From Leptospira langatensis (lineage in GTDB: Bacteria > Spirochaetota > Leptospiria > Leptospirales > Leptospiraceae): a stretch of 64,000 nt of DNA. The position numbers and the translations under genes are program-made. Under the pieces are notes generated by a model. The model worked only from the letters and a program-made list of their open reading frames with translations. It did no database searches and was not told the DNA's origin. This document shows, piece after piece, positions 10,777-20,520 of the stretch (position 1 is the stretch's first letter; every line of letters begins with the position of its first letter). Location: positions 620,001 through 684,000 of the forward strand of contig NZ_RQER01000004.1 of assembly GCF_004770615.1 (NCBI RefSeq), given 5' to 3'.

Positions 10777-13700
10777 TTAGGTCTTAGGTAGAATTACCTT
10801 AAATACGGTCTTACCCGGTTTAGAAGAAAATTCTATTCTTCCTCCGTGCTTTAAGACGATCCTTCGGGAGATATCCAAGCCGAGTCCGCTTCCTTCTCCG
10901 GGAGCCTTGGTTGTATAGAATGGATCGAAGATCTTTGCCTTGATCTCGGGCGGTATTCCTGGTCCGTTATCCGAAATAGAAACGGATACATCCGAATTGG
11001 AATCCTGGATAGAGATCTTGATCTTTCCTTTGAATTGCATTGCTTGCAGAGAATTGTAGATCAGGTTCGTCCAGACCTGGATCAGATCGTCGGGATAGGC
11101 AGGAATGATCGGTCTGGCTTGGAAATCTAGTTCTACCTCAACCCCATTCTTGATCTGGTTGTGATAGATTGTGAGCACCGTTTCGATATTTTCCGCCAGA
11201 TCCGTATCGATCTTCCCTCCGCCCGAATCGATATGCGCAAAACTTTTGAGCGCATAAACGATCTTAGAAGTACGATCCACAGCCAAACGGATCGAAGCCG
11301 CATTCTTATATGTCTGGATCTCTTCGATCGCAAAATCCAAAAGTGCAAGATTCGAATTCGCGCTGAATATTTCGGAGAACTCGTCTAGATAAGAATACAT
11401 TCCCACATCCATAAGTCTGTCGGCAAGATCGTATGAATTTTCGAATCCCATATTACTCAGGCGATTCTTCAATTGCTTCAGTATATTTCTTCTTTCTTCT
11501 CTGGAGACAACCGTTTCCTTATTCTTAATTCCTTGGCGAATGAACTCGGATAATTTCTTGATATACTTAGGCTCAGCCTTTGCAAAATTAGGACCCAATT
11601 TTTCTAGACGTTCCGGAGAGGAATCCAAATAGGCTCTTAATTCTCCGCTCAATGCAGAAATGGCGCCTAACGGATTATTGATCTCGTGTGCGATCCCCGC
11701 TACTAATTGTCCTAAGGCAGCCATTTTTTCGGAGAGGATCAATTGGTCTTGGGTCTTTCTCAAATTATCCAGTGCAGAGGCGAGTTCCGAGGTTCTGGTT
11801 CGGACTGCGACCTCTAGTTCCTCCTTTGCCTCTCTTCTTTCCGAATTGAGTGTCAGTTGAGTGACTTGCTCTGCAACTGTGACCACGAATTGCTGTTCAT
11901 AACCCTTCCATTTTCTTTGGCCACCCCTATGCTCTAAGCAAATGACTCCGTGTAATTCCCCTCTTAAGAAAATAGGAGAATCCAATAAGGAATCTATTTC
12001 CAAGGGAATACTATAGGATTCCGCAAATTCTTTCGTGCGAGGATCGTGAACTACATCCATAGCATCTACGAATCTTTCCGACTTGATCGCAGTTAGATAA
12101 TTCGGATATCCCGAAAGGTCCATAAACGCAGGCTTCATAAATTCATTGTACTTTCTATCCCAGCCGATAGCCAGAGTAAGGCGCTCTCCACCTTTACCGC
12201 CGAACAACCAAATGGAGGCACGATCGCATTCCAATGTTTTCGTACACATTTGCACTAAATGCTTTAAGCCAGATTCCATATTTCCGGAAGCAAAGTCCGG
12301 GTCCGTAGCCATATCCAGAAGCATTCTAGTCTGTTCGGATAGCCTTCTTGCTTCTTCTTCTTTTTCTCTAGCGACTGCTTTGGCGAGTGTATTGTCTTTT
12401 GATATAGCAACTAACGCAGGTCTTCCCAGTAGATTTACTGTTCTTGCAGAGAATATGGTATCCACAATGGTATTGTCTTTTCTACGGAAGGACACATCTA
12501 TATCTCTTAATATCCCTGTTTCCTTGAGTTGCTTAACAAGTTTGGCCCTTTGTTCCGGATCCGCCCAGATGCCGAGTTCCACTACAGTCCTTCCGATCGC
12601 TTCTTCCTTATTGTATTGCATTAACTCATGGAACATCGAGTTTACATTGATGTATTTTCCCGTTTCCAGATCGGAGATAGTGACCGTATCCGGATTCATA
12701 TCGAATACTTTCTCGAATAGATCCTTACTCTCTTCCAATTGAGCGAGATACTGGTCTCTTTCGGACTCAACCTTCTTCTTATCCGTTATATCGATAAGAA
12801 GTGCGAGAAGTACCATCTTATTTCCGAGCATAAACACTCTGTTCCCGGAGATCACATGTCTTTCGCTACCGTCGGAATGGTTGATCGCCGCTTCCACATT
12901 CTTGGACCAACCTACCTCTTCTAATTCTTTGCGGATCTTGGCGCGATCTAGATTTGTCTTCCAGATCCCCAATTGAAAAGAAGTCCTTCCGATGATCTGT
13001 TCTTTAGTATAACCTATAAGTTCGCAGTAAGCTTCGTTGACCTGCATGTATGTTCCTGTTTCCAGATCGGATAAGGAAACAGCAGCTGGGTTCATTTGGA
13101 ATATCTTCTCGAAAAGCTCCTTGTTATGACGCACTTCTTCGTTTAATCTTTTGGCTTCCGCTTCCGCCTTGGCCCTTTCCGAAATATCGGTGCCCAAAGA
13201 GATTACATGCGGCCTTCCATTCAGATTGATCACCCTTCCGGAATAGAGCACAGGGATCGATGTACCATCCGTCGAAGTGAATATGGTCTCTATATTATTG
13301 ATCTCCCCTTTTTCCATGAGTTGGTTGTAGATCTTAACTCTCGTTTCCGGATCGTTGTCCCAGACCGGAAGTTCTATCGTTTCCTTACCGACTACTTGTT
13401 CACGAGTGACCTTGACGAACTCCATAAATCTTTCGTTCACATCCACGACCTTCTTGGAGACAAGATCGGTAAGTACAACGTAAGAGGGGATCAATTGGAA
13501 TAATTTTTGGAATAGCTCTTTACTCTTTTCTAATTCGGAAGCAAGGTTCCTAAGATCTTCCTGAGCTTCCTTGATATGAGTGATATCGTGCCCTATTGCG
13601 AGTATCTTTCTTTCTCCTCCAGTCTCCAGTACTCTGGCAGAGAATAAAATGGATCGGATCTTTCCGCCAGGACTGCCCATCTTGACTTCGAGATTTTCCA

Positions 13701-14718
13701 CTACTCCCTTTTGGGTCAGCAATCCTCGGATCAATTCGCGATCTTCGAGATCGTAATATACTCCTAGTTCCACCGGAGTTTTTCCGATTACTTCTTCTCT
13801 TGTCTTTCCGACGAATTCCAAAAAAAGGTCGTTTGCTTCTAGATAAGTGCCGTCCGCTCTGGACAATGTAATTGCGGTAGGATTCAAGCGAATGATTTGG
13901 CTCAGGATCTCTTGGTTTTCTTTGAATTCTTCGAGTAGTTTTTGTTTTTCGAATTCTTCTCTAACCCTATCCGTGATAGGTACAGTTACCGTGAGTAATT
14001 TTAAGGATCCTCCGAACTCGATCGGGTGAGCCGAGAATAGTCCCCAAAACTCTTCTCCCAATCGATTCATAAAACGGATCTCTAGATCTCTTACGAATCC
14101 CTTCTTCTTGATCGCTTCTATGATCTCAGTTCTTGTCTCTGGAGAAGACCAAAATCCCAATTCTACTCCGGACTTGCCTAGGATCTCTTCTTCGGAGTAC
14201 TTGACTTGTATGCAAAATTGTTGATTTACTTTCAGATACTTTCCGGTCTCGATCTCGGTGATTGCCATCGGAAGAGGATTCATATCGAAGAATCTTTCCA
14301 GTACTTCCCAGCCTATCTCCGTACCGGCGCCAGGATTTTGAGAGGTCTCATTCGATTTCGGAAGACGAACATGCAACCAATAAGAAGTCTCCTGCCCTTC
14401 TTCTCCCTTGATCTTAAGAGCCTGACAGAACATTGTCTTTGAGGTTCCATCTTTAGAAGAGAACGTATCCAAGAACCATTCGCTTCTTTCTTTTAATTTT
14501 AGCTTTTCGGGAAGGGTACTTGCGACATTTGAGATCTTGGAGAAGCTGATCTTCAAGAGTTCTTGAGATGTATAGCCTATAAGTTCGGCGCCTGCGGGAT
14601 TCAGGTCTAAAAGCTTACCCGACCCGGAGAAGACGAAAATACCGTCTTCCATACGATCAAAGAACTGCTTTAAAAAATGTAGATTTGAAACGGAAGATTC
14701 CAAGCTTTTGACCAGCAC
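10777..14718 (-). CDS. Multi-PAS/GAF sensor histidine kinase
   Basis: 1313-residue soluble histidine kinase. Six successive PAS domains fill about the first 800 residues; several share the phrases NPxxVxxSDLETGxY and [14 protein letters not shown], showing internal duplication. A GAF domain follows ([16 protein letters not shown]). The DHp helix has [11 protein letters not shown] with the phospho-acceptor histidine at residue 1011; the ATPase has [12 protein letters not shown] (N box), DNGPGIP (G1) and [11 protein letters not shown] (G2). About 110 residues (~1035-1145) are inserted between the two DHp helices, which normally lie ~40 residues apart. No membrane helix or receiver domain is present. 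GTG start, preceded by GAAGG. The partner regulator is not adjacent. Confidence 0.92.
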   Translation of the reverse strand: MLVKSLESSVSNLHFLKQFFDRMEDGIFVFSGSGKLLDLNPAGAELIGYTSQELLKISFSKISNVASTLPEKLKLKERSEWFLDTFSSKDGTSKTMFCQALKIKGEEGQETSYWLHVRLPKSNETSQNPGAGTEIGWEVLERFFDMNPLPMAITEIETGKYLKVNQQFCIQVKYSEEEILGKSGVELGFWSSPETRTEIIEAIKKKGFVRDLEIRFMNRLGEEFWGLFSAHPIEFGGSLKLLTVTVPITDRVREEFEKQKLLEEFKENQEILSQIIRLNPTAITLSRADGTYLEANDLFLEFVGKTREEVIGKTPVELGVYYDLEDRELIRGLLTQKGVVENLEVKMGSPGGKIRSILFSARVLETGGERKILAIGHDITHIKEAQEDLRNLASELEKSKELFQKLFQLIPSYVVLTDLVSKKVVDVNERFMEFVKVTREQVVGKETIELPVWDNDPETRVKIYNQLMEKGEINNIETIFTSTDGTSIPVLYSGRVINLNGRPHVISLGTDISERAKAEAEAKRLNEEVRHNKELFEKIFQMNPAAVSLSDLETGTYMQVNEAYCELIGYTKEQIIGRTSFQLGIWKTNLDRAKIRKELEEVGWSKNVEAAINHSDGSERHVISGNRVFMLGNKMVLLALLIDITDKKKVESERDQYLAQLEESKDLFEKVFDMNPDTVTISDLETGKYINVNSMFHELMQYNKEEAIGRTVVELGIWADPEQRAKLVKQLKETGILRDIDVSFRRKDNTIVDTIFSARTVNLLGRPALVAISKDNTLAKAVAREKEEEARRLSEQTRMLLDMATDPDFASGNMESGLKHLVQMCTKTLECDRASIWLFGGKGGERLTLAIGWDRKYNEFMKPAFMDLSGYPNYLTAIKSERFVDAMDVVHDPRTKEFAESYSIPLEIDSLLDSPIFLRGELHGVICLEHRGGQRKWKGYEQQFVVTVAEQVTQLTLNSERREAKEELEVAVRTRTSELASALDNLRKTQDQLILSEKMAALGQLVAGIAHEINNPLGAISALSGELRAYLDSSPERLEKLGPNFAKAEPKYIKKLSEFIRQGIKNKETVVSREERRNILKQLKNRLSNMGFENSYDLADRLMDVGMYSYLDEFSEIFSANSNLALLDFAIEEIQTYKNAASIRLAVDRTSKIVYALKSFAHIDSGGGKIDTDLAENIETVLTIYHNQIKNGVEVELDFQARPIIPAYPDDLIQVWTNLIYNSLQAMQFKGKIKISIQDSNSDVSVSISDNGPGIPPEIKAKIFDPFYTTKAPGEGSGLGLDISRRIVLKHGGRIEFSSKPGKTVFKVILPKT

Positions 14719-14920
14719 CTAGAGGCCTTCAAATACTAATCGACTCAAGAACGGTAGAAACTATTTTTCTTCTCCTTCCTTTTTTTTCGATCAAAACGAT
14801 TTTTTTGATGGGGAAAGGCGAATCTAACGTTACCGGCCCCGATATCCGCCTGAATTATAACCGTTCAAAGGCGTAAAAATAAATTTACATCCGTAGAGCC
14901 TATGATGAACTCATTCGCCT

Positions 14921-17902
14921 ATGTTGGAAATGCTTGGTTTTTTTGCGATCCTCGCGGCCATTTTTTACTTAATCTTCCCATTTATCTTAAGTTCTCGTAT
15001 TAGAGAGCTTACTACCAGGATCCAAGAATTAGAGAAACGATTCGGAGAAGGGACCACAATGCCTGAAACCTCTCGTCCTCTCGAAAATGAAAAACCAAGC
15101 CAGAAAGAAGAAAAGCCCATCCAAGTTAGAGAGGCTTCTCCGAAAGTCGCAAAGACCGTTTCGGCTCCGGCAAATTCTCCGAGTACGATCCCTTCCCCGC
15201 AAAAACAGGAAAGAATAGAAAAGATCCAGGAGCCGGCCCAAAGATCGGAGGCTTGGCAAAGGTTCGAAAAGCAAATCGCCGAAAATTGGACCGGGATCTT
15301 AGGAACGATCATCTTGGTGATGGGCGTTGGCTTTCTAGGCATCTACGCTGCACTGAATATGTCTCCCTTCTTCCGATTCTTAATGGTCTTGGGAATCGGC
15401 TTAGCTCTTTTCGGAACATCTGTCTTCTTGATCCGAAAAGATTTCTGGGAACAGATCGGATACTGGCTAAGAAGCGGATCGGGAGCAGTCGTACTATTTG
15501 CCTGTGTCTCCTCCGCATCGGTTCCGGGAATGAAATGGATCCAGAGCGAATTTCTAGCGTTAGTTCTCATTCTTGTAGGGGTCACGATCAATCTAGCTCT
15601 TGCTTGGTTCTCTTCTTTGCAAAGATTTGCGAGCTTACATATCATATTGAGCCTGGTCTCTCTCGCGATCCTTCCTTTCACTACATTGATCTTCTTCCTG
15701 GGAATGGGAGTTTCATTTTTCAGCGTGCTTCTCTCTTATAGAGCAAAGTGGGAATTCCATCTTTTACAAACGACACTCTCCTTCTTAGTTCTGAATTTTA
15801 TCTATAAGACGCATTTCTCTTTGGCGGCCCCTATTCTGGACTCTATGCAATCCAGGACTTGGGGGATCTTAGGGACCTTGCTTGTCGGCGTAGCAGCGAT
15901 CCTAGTACATTATAGAAAAGTATACTCCTCCGAAAAATTCGAGGCCTTACCTTTTGTCACTCATTTGTTCTCTTGGGCTGGGATCGGTCTTGGACTTGCC
16001 TTATACTCGACCGGATCCGTTTGGAATCCACTGATCCTGATCTTAAGTTCCGTTTTACTTTTCTTCTGGGCAAGAACCGCAAGAGAAACGAAGAAGATCC
16101 GTTGGCTCTATCTAACCGACAGTTTAGTTTCTCTATCGATCGCATTCGTTGGAGTTTTACTTTTAAGTAGATTGGAGATCGACAAATTCGCGATCACTGT
16201 CTTCTCTTCTTTGTTATTTTCGATCTTCTTCATCGTAGCTTCCGAGGAGAAAGAGACATTCTTGCAAAAGGTAGGAGCAGCGCTTTTGCATTTCTCTTGG
16301 GGACTTTTCTTACTTCTTCTCTTGGAAGATCAGTCTTCCTCGAATAAGGTGGGATTTATCTCCACTACGGTAACTTGCTTAGGAATGCTTGCGCTTTCGT
16401 TCGGGATACAGATCTATGATTCGATCCGAAACAAGAACTCAGCGACAGCAGTAGACGATATCTATGGTCTTTTAGAAGGACATAAAATCTCTCCGTCAGG
16501 GATATTTGCAGGTTTATTCGCCTCCGCAATCTGTTTCTTAGCGTTTCCTTGGCAGTACTCCGAATTTTACCTCCCAATCTTCGGAATAGTTCTCTTGGCG
16601 ATCCGGCAAAATCGGAATTGGAACGGTTTAGGAATAGGATTGTTCCCATTTCTACTTGCCTTACACGCGTTAGTGATCTATAGGATCTCTCATTTAGAAC
16701 CTTGGGATATATTACTTAGGGATCTTCCTGCGATTGTATTCAGCTTCTTATGTATTCCTCTTTCTAGAATTAAACTAAATTCAGAAAAAACCCTATATTT
16801 TTCCCAACCGGGGGCTATATTATTTTCTTCTCATATACTTTTCCTAAGCTACTGGGTCGCAAATCCGATCTCTCCCTTTTTACCGGGGATCTTGTGGCTC
16901 CTTCTTTCCGTATTCTACCTGGAAGCTAAGGTATTCTTCGAGAAGAAACAGGAAACTTGGAATCAATCCTGGAAGTCGTCCATCATAGCGAGTAGGAATG
17001 TTTGGGCAGTCTTTGCGATTTCCTTTGTGGTCTTGTTCTTAGGTGCGCATATTCTAGTGCATCTACAGTCCGAATATTCCTTCGGGATCTTCAAGATCCG
17101 ATTCTTGATCCAGATCTTCGCCATAGCGATTTTCTTATACTGGGCAACCAGTTCGTCCTCTCAAACATTCGATACTCTTTGGGACAGGATCCTTCCTTTC
17201 TTCTGGGAACTGAGTGCGATCATGGCAACGATCGCGATCGCATTAGAAGTCCCGAATCAGTGGTTGGCAGTAGGCTGGATCCTCTGGGCATTCTTGTTAG
17301 AATGGATCGGGTACAAATTCCACGCACGGGTCTCCAGATTCAGGTTCTATTCTCTTTGCTTTTTCTGGTATTCTTGTATCCATGTTGGATTCGTTTCTAG
17401 CACGAATACGACTCCATCACTCTATTGGGCGGACCAAGAATGGTTCGGCGGATTGATCGCAATTCTCTTATTAACCGTTTACTTAGTGAGAATGTACAAG
17501 CTTCCCTATCGTGCAGGTTCCGAAGCAGAAGGCTTCCCATCTACGATCAAACAGATTGCGGAGAAGTTGGAGCCAAGATATAATATTGCGATCTTCTATC
17601 CTTTGTTTGCGGCGATCGCTCTCTTTCTCTATTGGAGTTTCGATTCTTCTCTTCTTACCCTTCTCTGGATGGTAGAAGTTTTTATTGTCTTTGTGATCGG
17701 ACTCCTACTAAAAGAGGAACATTTCAGATATGTCTCTCTTGGTGCTATGATCGTTTGCTTGGTCCGATTGATCTTCTGGGATCTATCCAACTCTTCCACA
17801 ATTACTAGGGCCCTAGTGTTCTTAGGCGTGGGAGGAATATTGATTTTAATGAATACACTTTACGGAAAATTCAAAAGCAAGGAAGGGTCCGATGCTGCGT
17901 AA
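14921..17902 (+). CDS. DUF2339 polytopic membrane protein
   Basis: 993-residue protein with a first membrane helix (residues ~3-24), a short coiled coil (IRELTTRIQELEKRFG), a proline/lysine-rich linker to ~residue 110, and then some two dozen hydrophobic helices to the C-terminus. This layout, with WTGILGTIILVMGVGFLGIYA opening the membrane domain, matches DUF2339, whose function is unknown. The start could be ATG 14921 or ATG 14930; neither has a clear ribosome-binding site. The gene overlaps the following M48 protease gene by 11 bases, so they are translationally linked and may act together in the envelope. Confidence 0.8.
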   Translation: MLEMLGFFAILAAIFYLIFPFILSSRIRELTTRIQELEKRFGEGTTMPETSRPLENEKPSQKEEKPIQVREASPKVAKTVSAPANSPSTIPSPQKQERIEKIQEPAQRSEAWQRFEKQIAENWTGILGTIILVMGVGFLGIYAALNMSPFFRFLMVLGIGLALFGTSVFLIRKDFWEQIGYWLRSGSGAVVLFACVSSASVPGMKWIQSEFLALVLILVGVTINLALAWFSSLQRFASLHIILSLVSLAILPFTTLIFFLGMGVSFFSVLLSYRAKWEFHLLQTTLSFLVLNFIYKTHFSLAAPILDSMQSRTWGILGTLLVGVAAILVHYRKVYSSEKFEALPFVTHLFSWAGIGLGLALYSTGSVWNPLILILSSVLLFFWARTARETKKIRWLYLTDSLVSLSIAFVGVLLLSRLEIDKFAITVFSSLLFSIFFIVASEEKETFLQKVGAALLHFSWGLFLLLLLEDQSSSNKVGFISTTVTCLGMLALSFGIQIYDSIRNKNSATAVDDIYGLLEGHKISPSGIFAGLFASAICFLAFPWQYSEFYLPIFGIVLLAIRQNRNWNGLGIGLFPFLLALHALVIYRISHLEPWDILLRDLPAIVFSFLCIPLSRIKLNSEKTLYFSQPGAILFSSHILFLSYWVANPISPFLPGILWLLLSVFYLEAKVFFEKKQETWNQSWKSSIIASRNVWAVFAISFVVLFLGAHILVHLQSEYSFGIFKIRFLIQIFAIAIFLYWATSSSSQTFDTLWDRILPFFWELSAIMATIAIALEVPNQWLAVGWILWAFLLEWIGYKFHARVSRFRFYSLCFFWYSCIHVGFVSSTNTTPSLYWADQEWFGGLIAILLLTVYLVRMYKLPYRAGSEAEGFPSTIKQIAEKLEPRYNIAIFYPLFAAIALFLYWSFDSSLLTLLWMVEVFIVFVIGLLLKEEHFRYVSLGAMIVCLVRLIFWDLSNSSTITRALVFLGVGGILILMNTLYGKFKSKEGSDAA

Positions 17903-18776
17903 TAGATTTTTCTTCCTTCTTTCCCTTTTGGTCTCCGGTGGTTTGCTTTCCTTTTTAGCCGTCAAGAGCAAGGCGAACGTGCAATTGCCTGCCACCCTTT
18001 CTCCTGCATTCCAATTGTTGGGAAAGCCGATCAAGACGATCGATCGTTCCCTCACGAAACTGCTTCCGATCAATGATCTAGATGAAAAGCGATTAGGCGA
18101 TTCAATCGCCTTGAGATACGAATCCTATTCCGATCCTACCAGTCCGGATCAGATCTATCTCCGGAATTTGGTGTATAACCTGAGCGTAGGAAATTCCAAG
18201 AATTTCGAATATAGGGTTTTTATAATGGATACCTCTTCTCCGAATGCGTTTGCCATGCCGGGCGGAATTCTATTCGTAACCAAGGGTCTCTTATCAATGG
18301 TGAAATCTGAAGCCGAACTTGCCGCTATATTAGGGCATGAAATAGGCCACGTAGAACTATCGCATTGCATGGATGGGGTCAGAGGAGAGCTTCTAGCCCG
18401 CAAAATAGGCGCTGCAAGCCTAGGAGAATTCGCGGATATCGCTGTTGGCCTTCTCATCAGACCTTCTTTCAGCAAAAACCAAGAGGATGAAGCAGACCAG
18501 TACGGTTACGAACTATTGCGTAGGGAAAAGTATGACCCATATGCAATGGGAAGAACCTTCAGAAGATTAAAAGAAGCCACAGGAGAAGGAGAAGCGTCTC
18601 TTTCCCCCATCCAAGAATACTTTATGACTCATCCGCATTTGGAACATCGCTCCGAGAAGTTTACGGAAATGGCAAAAAAAGAGGATGAAGGCAGCTATTA
18701 CGTAGGAGCAAAAAATCTAAACGAGCGTTCGTCTAGATATGAGCAGGAATACGAAGAGGAATTCGTAAAACGCTAA
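17892..18776 (+). CDS. M48-family zinc metalloprotease
   Basis: 294-residue membrane-anchored or secreted protease. An N-terminal hydrophobic segment (FFFLLSLLVSGGLLSFLAV) acts as leader or anchor. The catalytic HEIGH lies at residues 149-153 within LGHEIGHVELSH, and EDEADQYGYELL near residue 200 supplies the third zinc ligand; AFAMPGGILFVTKGLL upstream is also typical of M48 (BepA/LoiP/HtpX-like quality-control proteases). No TPR domain follows, unlike BepA, so it resembles the short LoiP/YcaL group. It starts inside the end of the DUF2339 gene. A role in envelope protein quality control is inferred from the family. Confidence 0.88.
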   Translation: MLRNRFFFLLSLLVSGGLLSFLAVKSKANVQLPATLSPAFQLLGKPIKTIDRSLTKLLPINDLDEKRLGDSIALRYESYSDPTSPDQIYLRNLVYNLSVGNSKNFEYRVFIMDTSSPNAFAMPGGILFVTKGLLSMVKSEAELAAILGHEIGHVELSHCMDGVRGELLARKIGAASLGEFADIAVGLLIRPSFSKNQEDEADQYGYELLRREKYDPYAMGRTFRRLKEATGEGEASLSPIQEYFMTHPHLEHRSEKFTEMAKKEDEGSYYVGAKNLNERSSRYEQEYEEEFVKR

Positions 18777-18787
18777 GCAGATCGGAT

Positions 18788-18815
18788 AAAATTCCTTCTA
18801 CAAAACGGAATTTTT
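18788..18815 (+). terminator. Weak terminator-like repeat after M48 gene
   Basis: AAAATTCC / GGAATTTTT inverted repeat with an 11-base loop, 12 bases past the protease stop and ending in a short T-run. AT-rich, so stability is low. Confidence 0.4.
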
Positions 18816-18841
18816 CCCTTAGAAATCAGGTCATACACTCT

Positions 18842-18941
18842 TACTTTGCAAGGATAGCGAAGAGCATCCTAAGCGAGCAAAGTAGATCGTTTGGAAATAA
18901 TTTATTTAAAATGCTCGATGAGCGTTTTCCAAATATTTTTT
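18842..18941 (+). ncRNA. Candidate small RNA or structured 3' element
   Basis: Hairpin 1 pairs TACTTTGC (18842-18849) with GCAAAGTA (18877-18884) and nests AGGAT/ATCCT. Hairpin 2 pairs TTTGGAAA (18890-18897) with TTTCCAAA (18926-18933); an alternative inner stem AAAAtGCTC/GAGCgTTTT competes for the same bases. ATATTTTTT follows, as in an intrinsic terminator. A TACACT box at 18833-18838 could be a -10 element, but no good -35 is seen. No coding frame is present. Function is unknown. Confidence 0.28.
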
Positions 18942-19099
18942 CCAAAATCACTCATATTCTTTCAGCAATAGGCCTTAAATTTAAGGAAATTGTATAGATC
19001 CAACTTAATGCTAAGAGGTTATTTACCCTTCCTTCATTGCTTATTAAAAAATCCGTAATTTATTGAAAAAGATCTGTATTTTCAGCCGGTTTTATGGGT

Positions 19100-19225
19100 A
19101 TGGTATTTATGGAATGTTACCTAAGTACCATAACTGGCAACTTAGTTAACATATATCCAATTCTCTTCACTATTCTCACTACGTGAGCGGCCTCTTCGGA
19201 GGCCGCTCCGGTCTTTTGATTTTTT
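19100..19225 (+). ncRNA. Candidate small RNA ending at the strong terminator
   Basis: An imperfect 10-base stem, GTTACCTAAG (19116-19125) against CTTAGTTAAC (19141-19150) with one mismatch, is followed 35 bases later by a perfect 10-base UUCG-loop terminator hairpin. No gene ends within 400 bases upstream, so the terminator needs a transcript that is not the protease mRNA unless that has a very long 3' tail. The 5' end is a guess; no convincing promoter could be placed. Confidence 0.3.
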
Positions 19226-19226
19226 C
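19185..19226 (+). terminator. Strong intrinsic terminator with UUCG loop
   Basis: GAGCGGCCTC / GAGGCCGCTC, a perfect 10-base GC-rich stem closed by a TTCG tetraloop, followed by CGGTCTTTTGATTTTTTC. It sits 400 bases after the protease gene and 60 bases before the beta-barrel gene. Confidence 0.7.
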
Positions 19227-19286
19227 TCTTGCTCTTGACGCTTCTTCCTGATGATTTGGGAAAAAAATTATTACTCAGGAATGAGA

Positions 19287-20450
19287 ATGAAAAAAAGAGC
19301 ATTGGCTATATTGGTAATTTACCTAATCGGTTTTTCACTCTTCGCGCAAGCCGGAGGAGCAAACCGACAGCCTCAAAAAAATCCACCCAACCCAAATCCA
19401 CAGAACCAAAACAATGGACCGATCCAAAATACGAACGACCAGAACTCGAGTTCGAATTCTTCCAACGAAGATACGAGCACATACTCCGGTTTATTAACTA
19501 TTTTGGAACTAGATGCCGTTAGTGGCGGTTTAGAAAAAGGCGGACCTCAATCCGTAAACGGGATCCTGAATAGCGTCCGTCTCGCAAGCAGTGTGCTAGG
19601 AGACGCACCCGAATTCTTTAAGGAGAATACTTCTACCACGCCGGTGGGAACAATATCTCCTAAGATACGATTGAGCCAGCAGCTTTCGGACAATACCTTT
19701 ATAGGCTTCAATTATTCCCTGGGGGAAAAATCCGAAACCAAGACTACCACTACCAGTACTTCCAATCGTTTTACCGAAGATACGATCAAGCCTACTACGA
19801 ACGAATGGAAGATCCGATATGGTTGGGGACCTTTGAACCTTCTTACCAGGAAAGACTTCAGCTATGAATTCTCTTTCGGATACGGAAATTCTTCCACCAC
19901 CGGTAACTATGGGAACTTTGGTCTGAAGCTTCCTGGGATGTCCGGAGGGGTTTCCGATGGGATCAGTGGATATGCGATCGGGGCCGGACAATTAAAGTAC
20001 AATATTAGAAATTTCTCAATTGATTACGGTGTGGCCGTTCCTATGTGGGATTGGTTGAACTGGTACTTCCGTGGGGATTTCACTATGTTTTGGGGAAATA
20101 TGAGCATGGCTTCCTTTCAAGCCGGAGCGGACACAGGAGGAACTGCAGGCTCCTATGCACCTGTGCAAGCGACCATCTTCAAATCCAAAGACGGTTTCTT
20201 CGAAGGGCTGAGCGGATTTACTTGGAGTTTCGAAACAGGCTTCGTGATCCGAATCTTCAATACATTCGGGATCAGAGTCGGCGGATTCTATCAGTTGAGC
20301 ACTTTCAGCGTAGGTTCCGTCCAAGGATACAACGTCGCTCCAGGAACTACTCCTGTAGAGATCGGCTCCGTTGAGAATCTATCTTCCACTTTAGACAATA
20401 AGCAGTTAGGGAATTTCGGGGCTACTTTCGGTCTCGTTAAGAACTTCTGA
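19287..20450 (+). CDS. Predicted outer-membrane beta-barrel protein
   Basis: 387-residue exported protein of unknown function. ATG 19287 is chosen because AGGA lies 6 bases upstream and it gives a clean signal peptide (KKRALAILVIYLIGFSLFAQA); ATG 19281 is two codons earlier. After the leader comes a low-complexity Asn/Gln/Pro/Ser linker to ~residue 65. The remainder has alternating, glycine- and aromatic-rich segments (NTFIGFNYSLGEKSE, FSYEFSFGYGNSS, FGIRVGGFYQLS) and ends in ATFGLVKNF with a terminal phenylalanine, as in outer-membrane barrels recognised by the BAM machinery. Its family is not recognised. The gene is isolated between a strong terminator and a 12-base inverted repeat. Confidence 0.65.
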   Translation: MKKRALAILVIYLIGFSLFAQAGGANRQPQKNPPNPNPQNQNNGPIQNTNDQNSSSNSSNEDTSTYSGLLTILELDAVSGGLEKGGPQSVNGILNSVRLASSVLGDAPEFFKENTSTTPVGTISPKIRLSQQLSDNTFIGFNYSLGEKSETKTTTTSTSNRFTEDTIKPTTNEWKIRYGWGPLNLLTRKDFSYEFSFGYGNSSTTGNYGNFGLKLPGMSGGVSDGISGYAIGAGQLKYNIRNFSIDYGVAVPMWDWLNWYFRGDFTMFWGNMSMASFQAGADTGGTAGSYAPVQATIFKSKDGFFEGLSGFTWSFETGFVIRIFNTFGIRVGGFYQLSTFSVGSVQGYNVAPGTTPVEIGSVENLSSTLDNKQLGNFGATFGLVKNF

Positions 20451-20460
20451 TACACTTTAT

Positions 20461-20498
20461 CCATAAGAAGAAGTTCGATTTTGGATTTCTTCTTATGG
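20461..20498. terminator. Bidirectional terminator between convergent genes
   Basis: Perfect 12-base inverted repeat CCATAAGAAGAA / TTCTTCTTATGG with a 14-base loop, placed between the barrel gene (+) and the SHOCT lipoprotein gene (-). Confidence 0.6.
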
Positions 20499-20520
20499 AA
20501 TATTAAAATATCCGAATTTA

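Larger units (their letters stand above)
18777..19286 (+). other. 510-base gene-free region rich in hairpins
   Basis: No convincing reading frame is visible here. The region holds a weak terminator-like repeat after the protease gene (18788-18815), a nested hairpin set ending in a T-run (18842-18941), a perfect 14-base palindrome CCTTAAATTTAAGG (18973-18986), an imperfect stem (19116-19150), and a very strong UUCG-loop hairpin (19185-19208). The spacing suggests one or two small non-coding RNAs. Confidence 0.6.

Noticed and set aside
12146..12742. 198-codon plus-strand frame within the PAS kinase gene
   Set aside because: Opposite-strand shadow of the PAS repeats; no protein-like features or ribosome-binding site.
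11800..14718. Repeats that might be a CRISPR or tandem DNA repeat
   Set aside because: Similarity is at protein level between PAS domains, spaced by several hundred bases; no short direct repeats with spacers.
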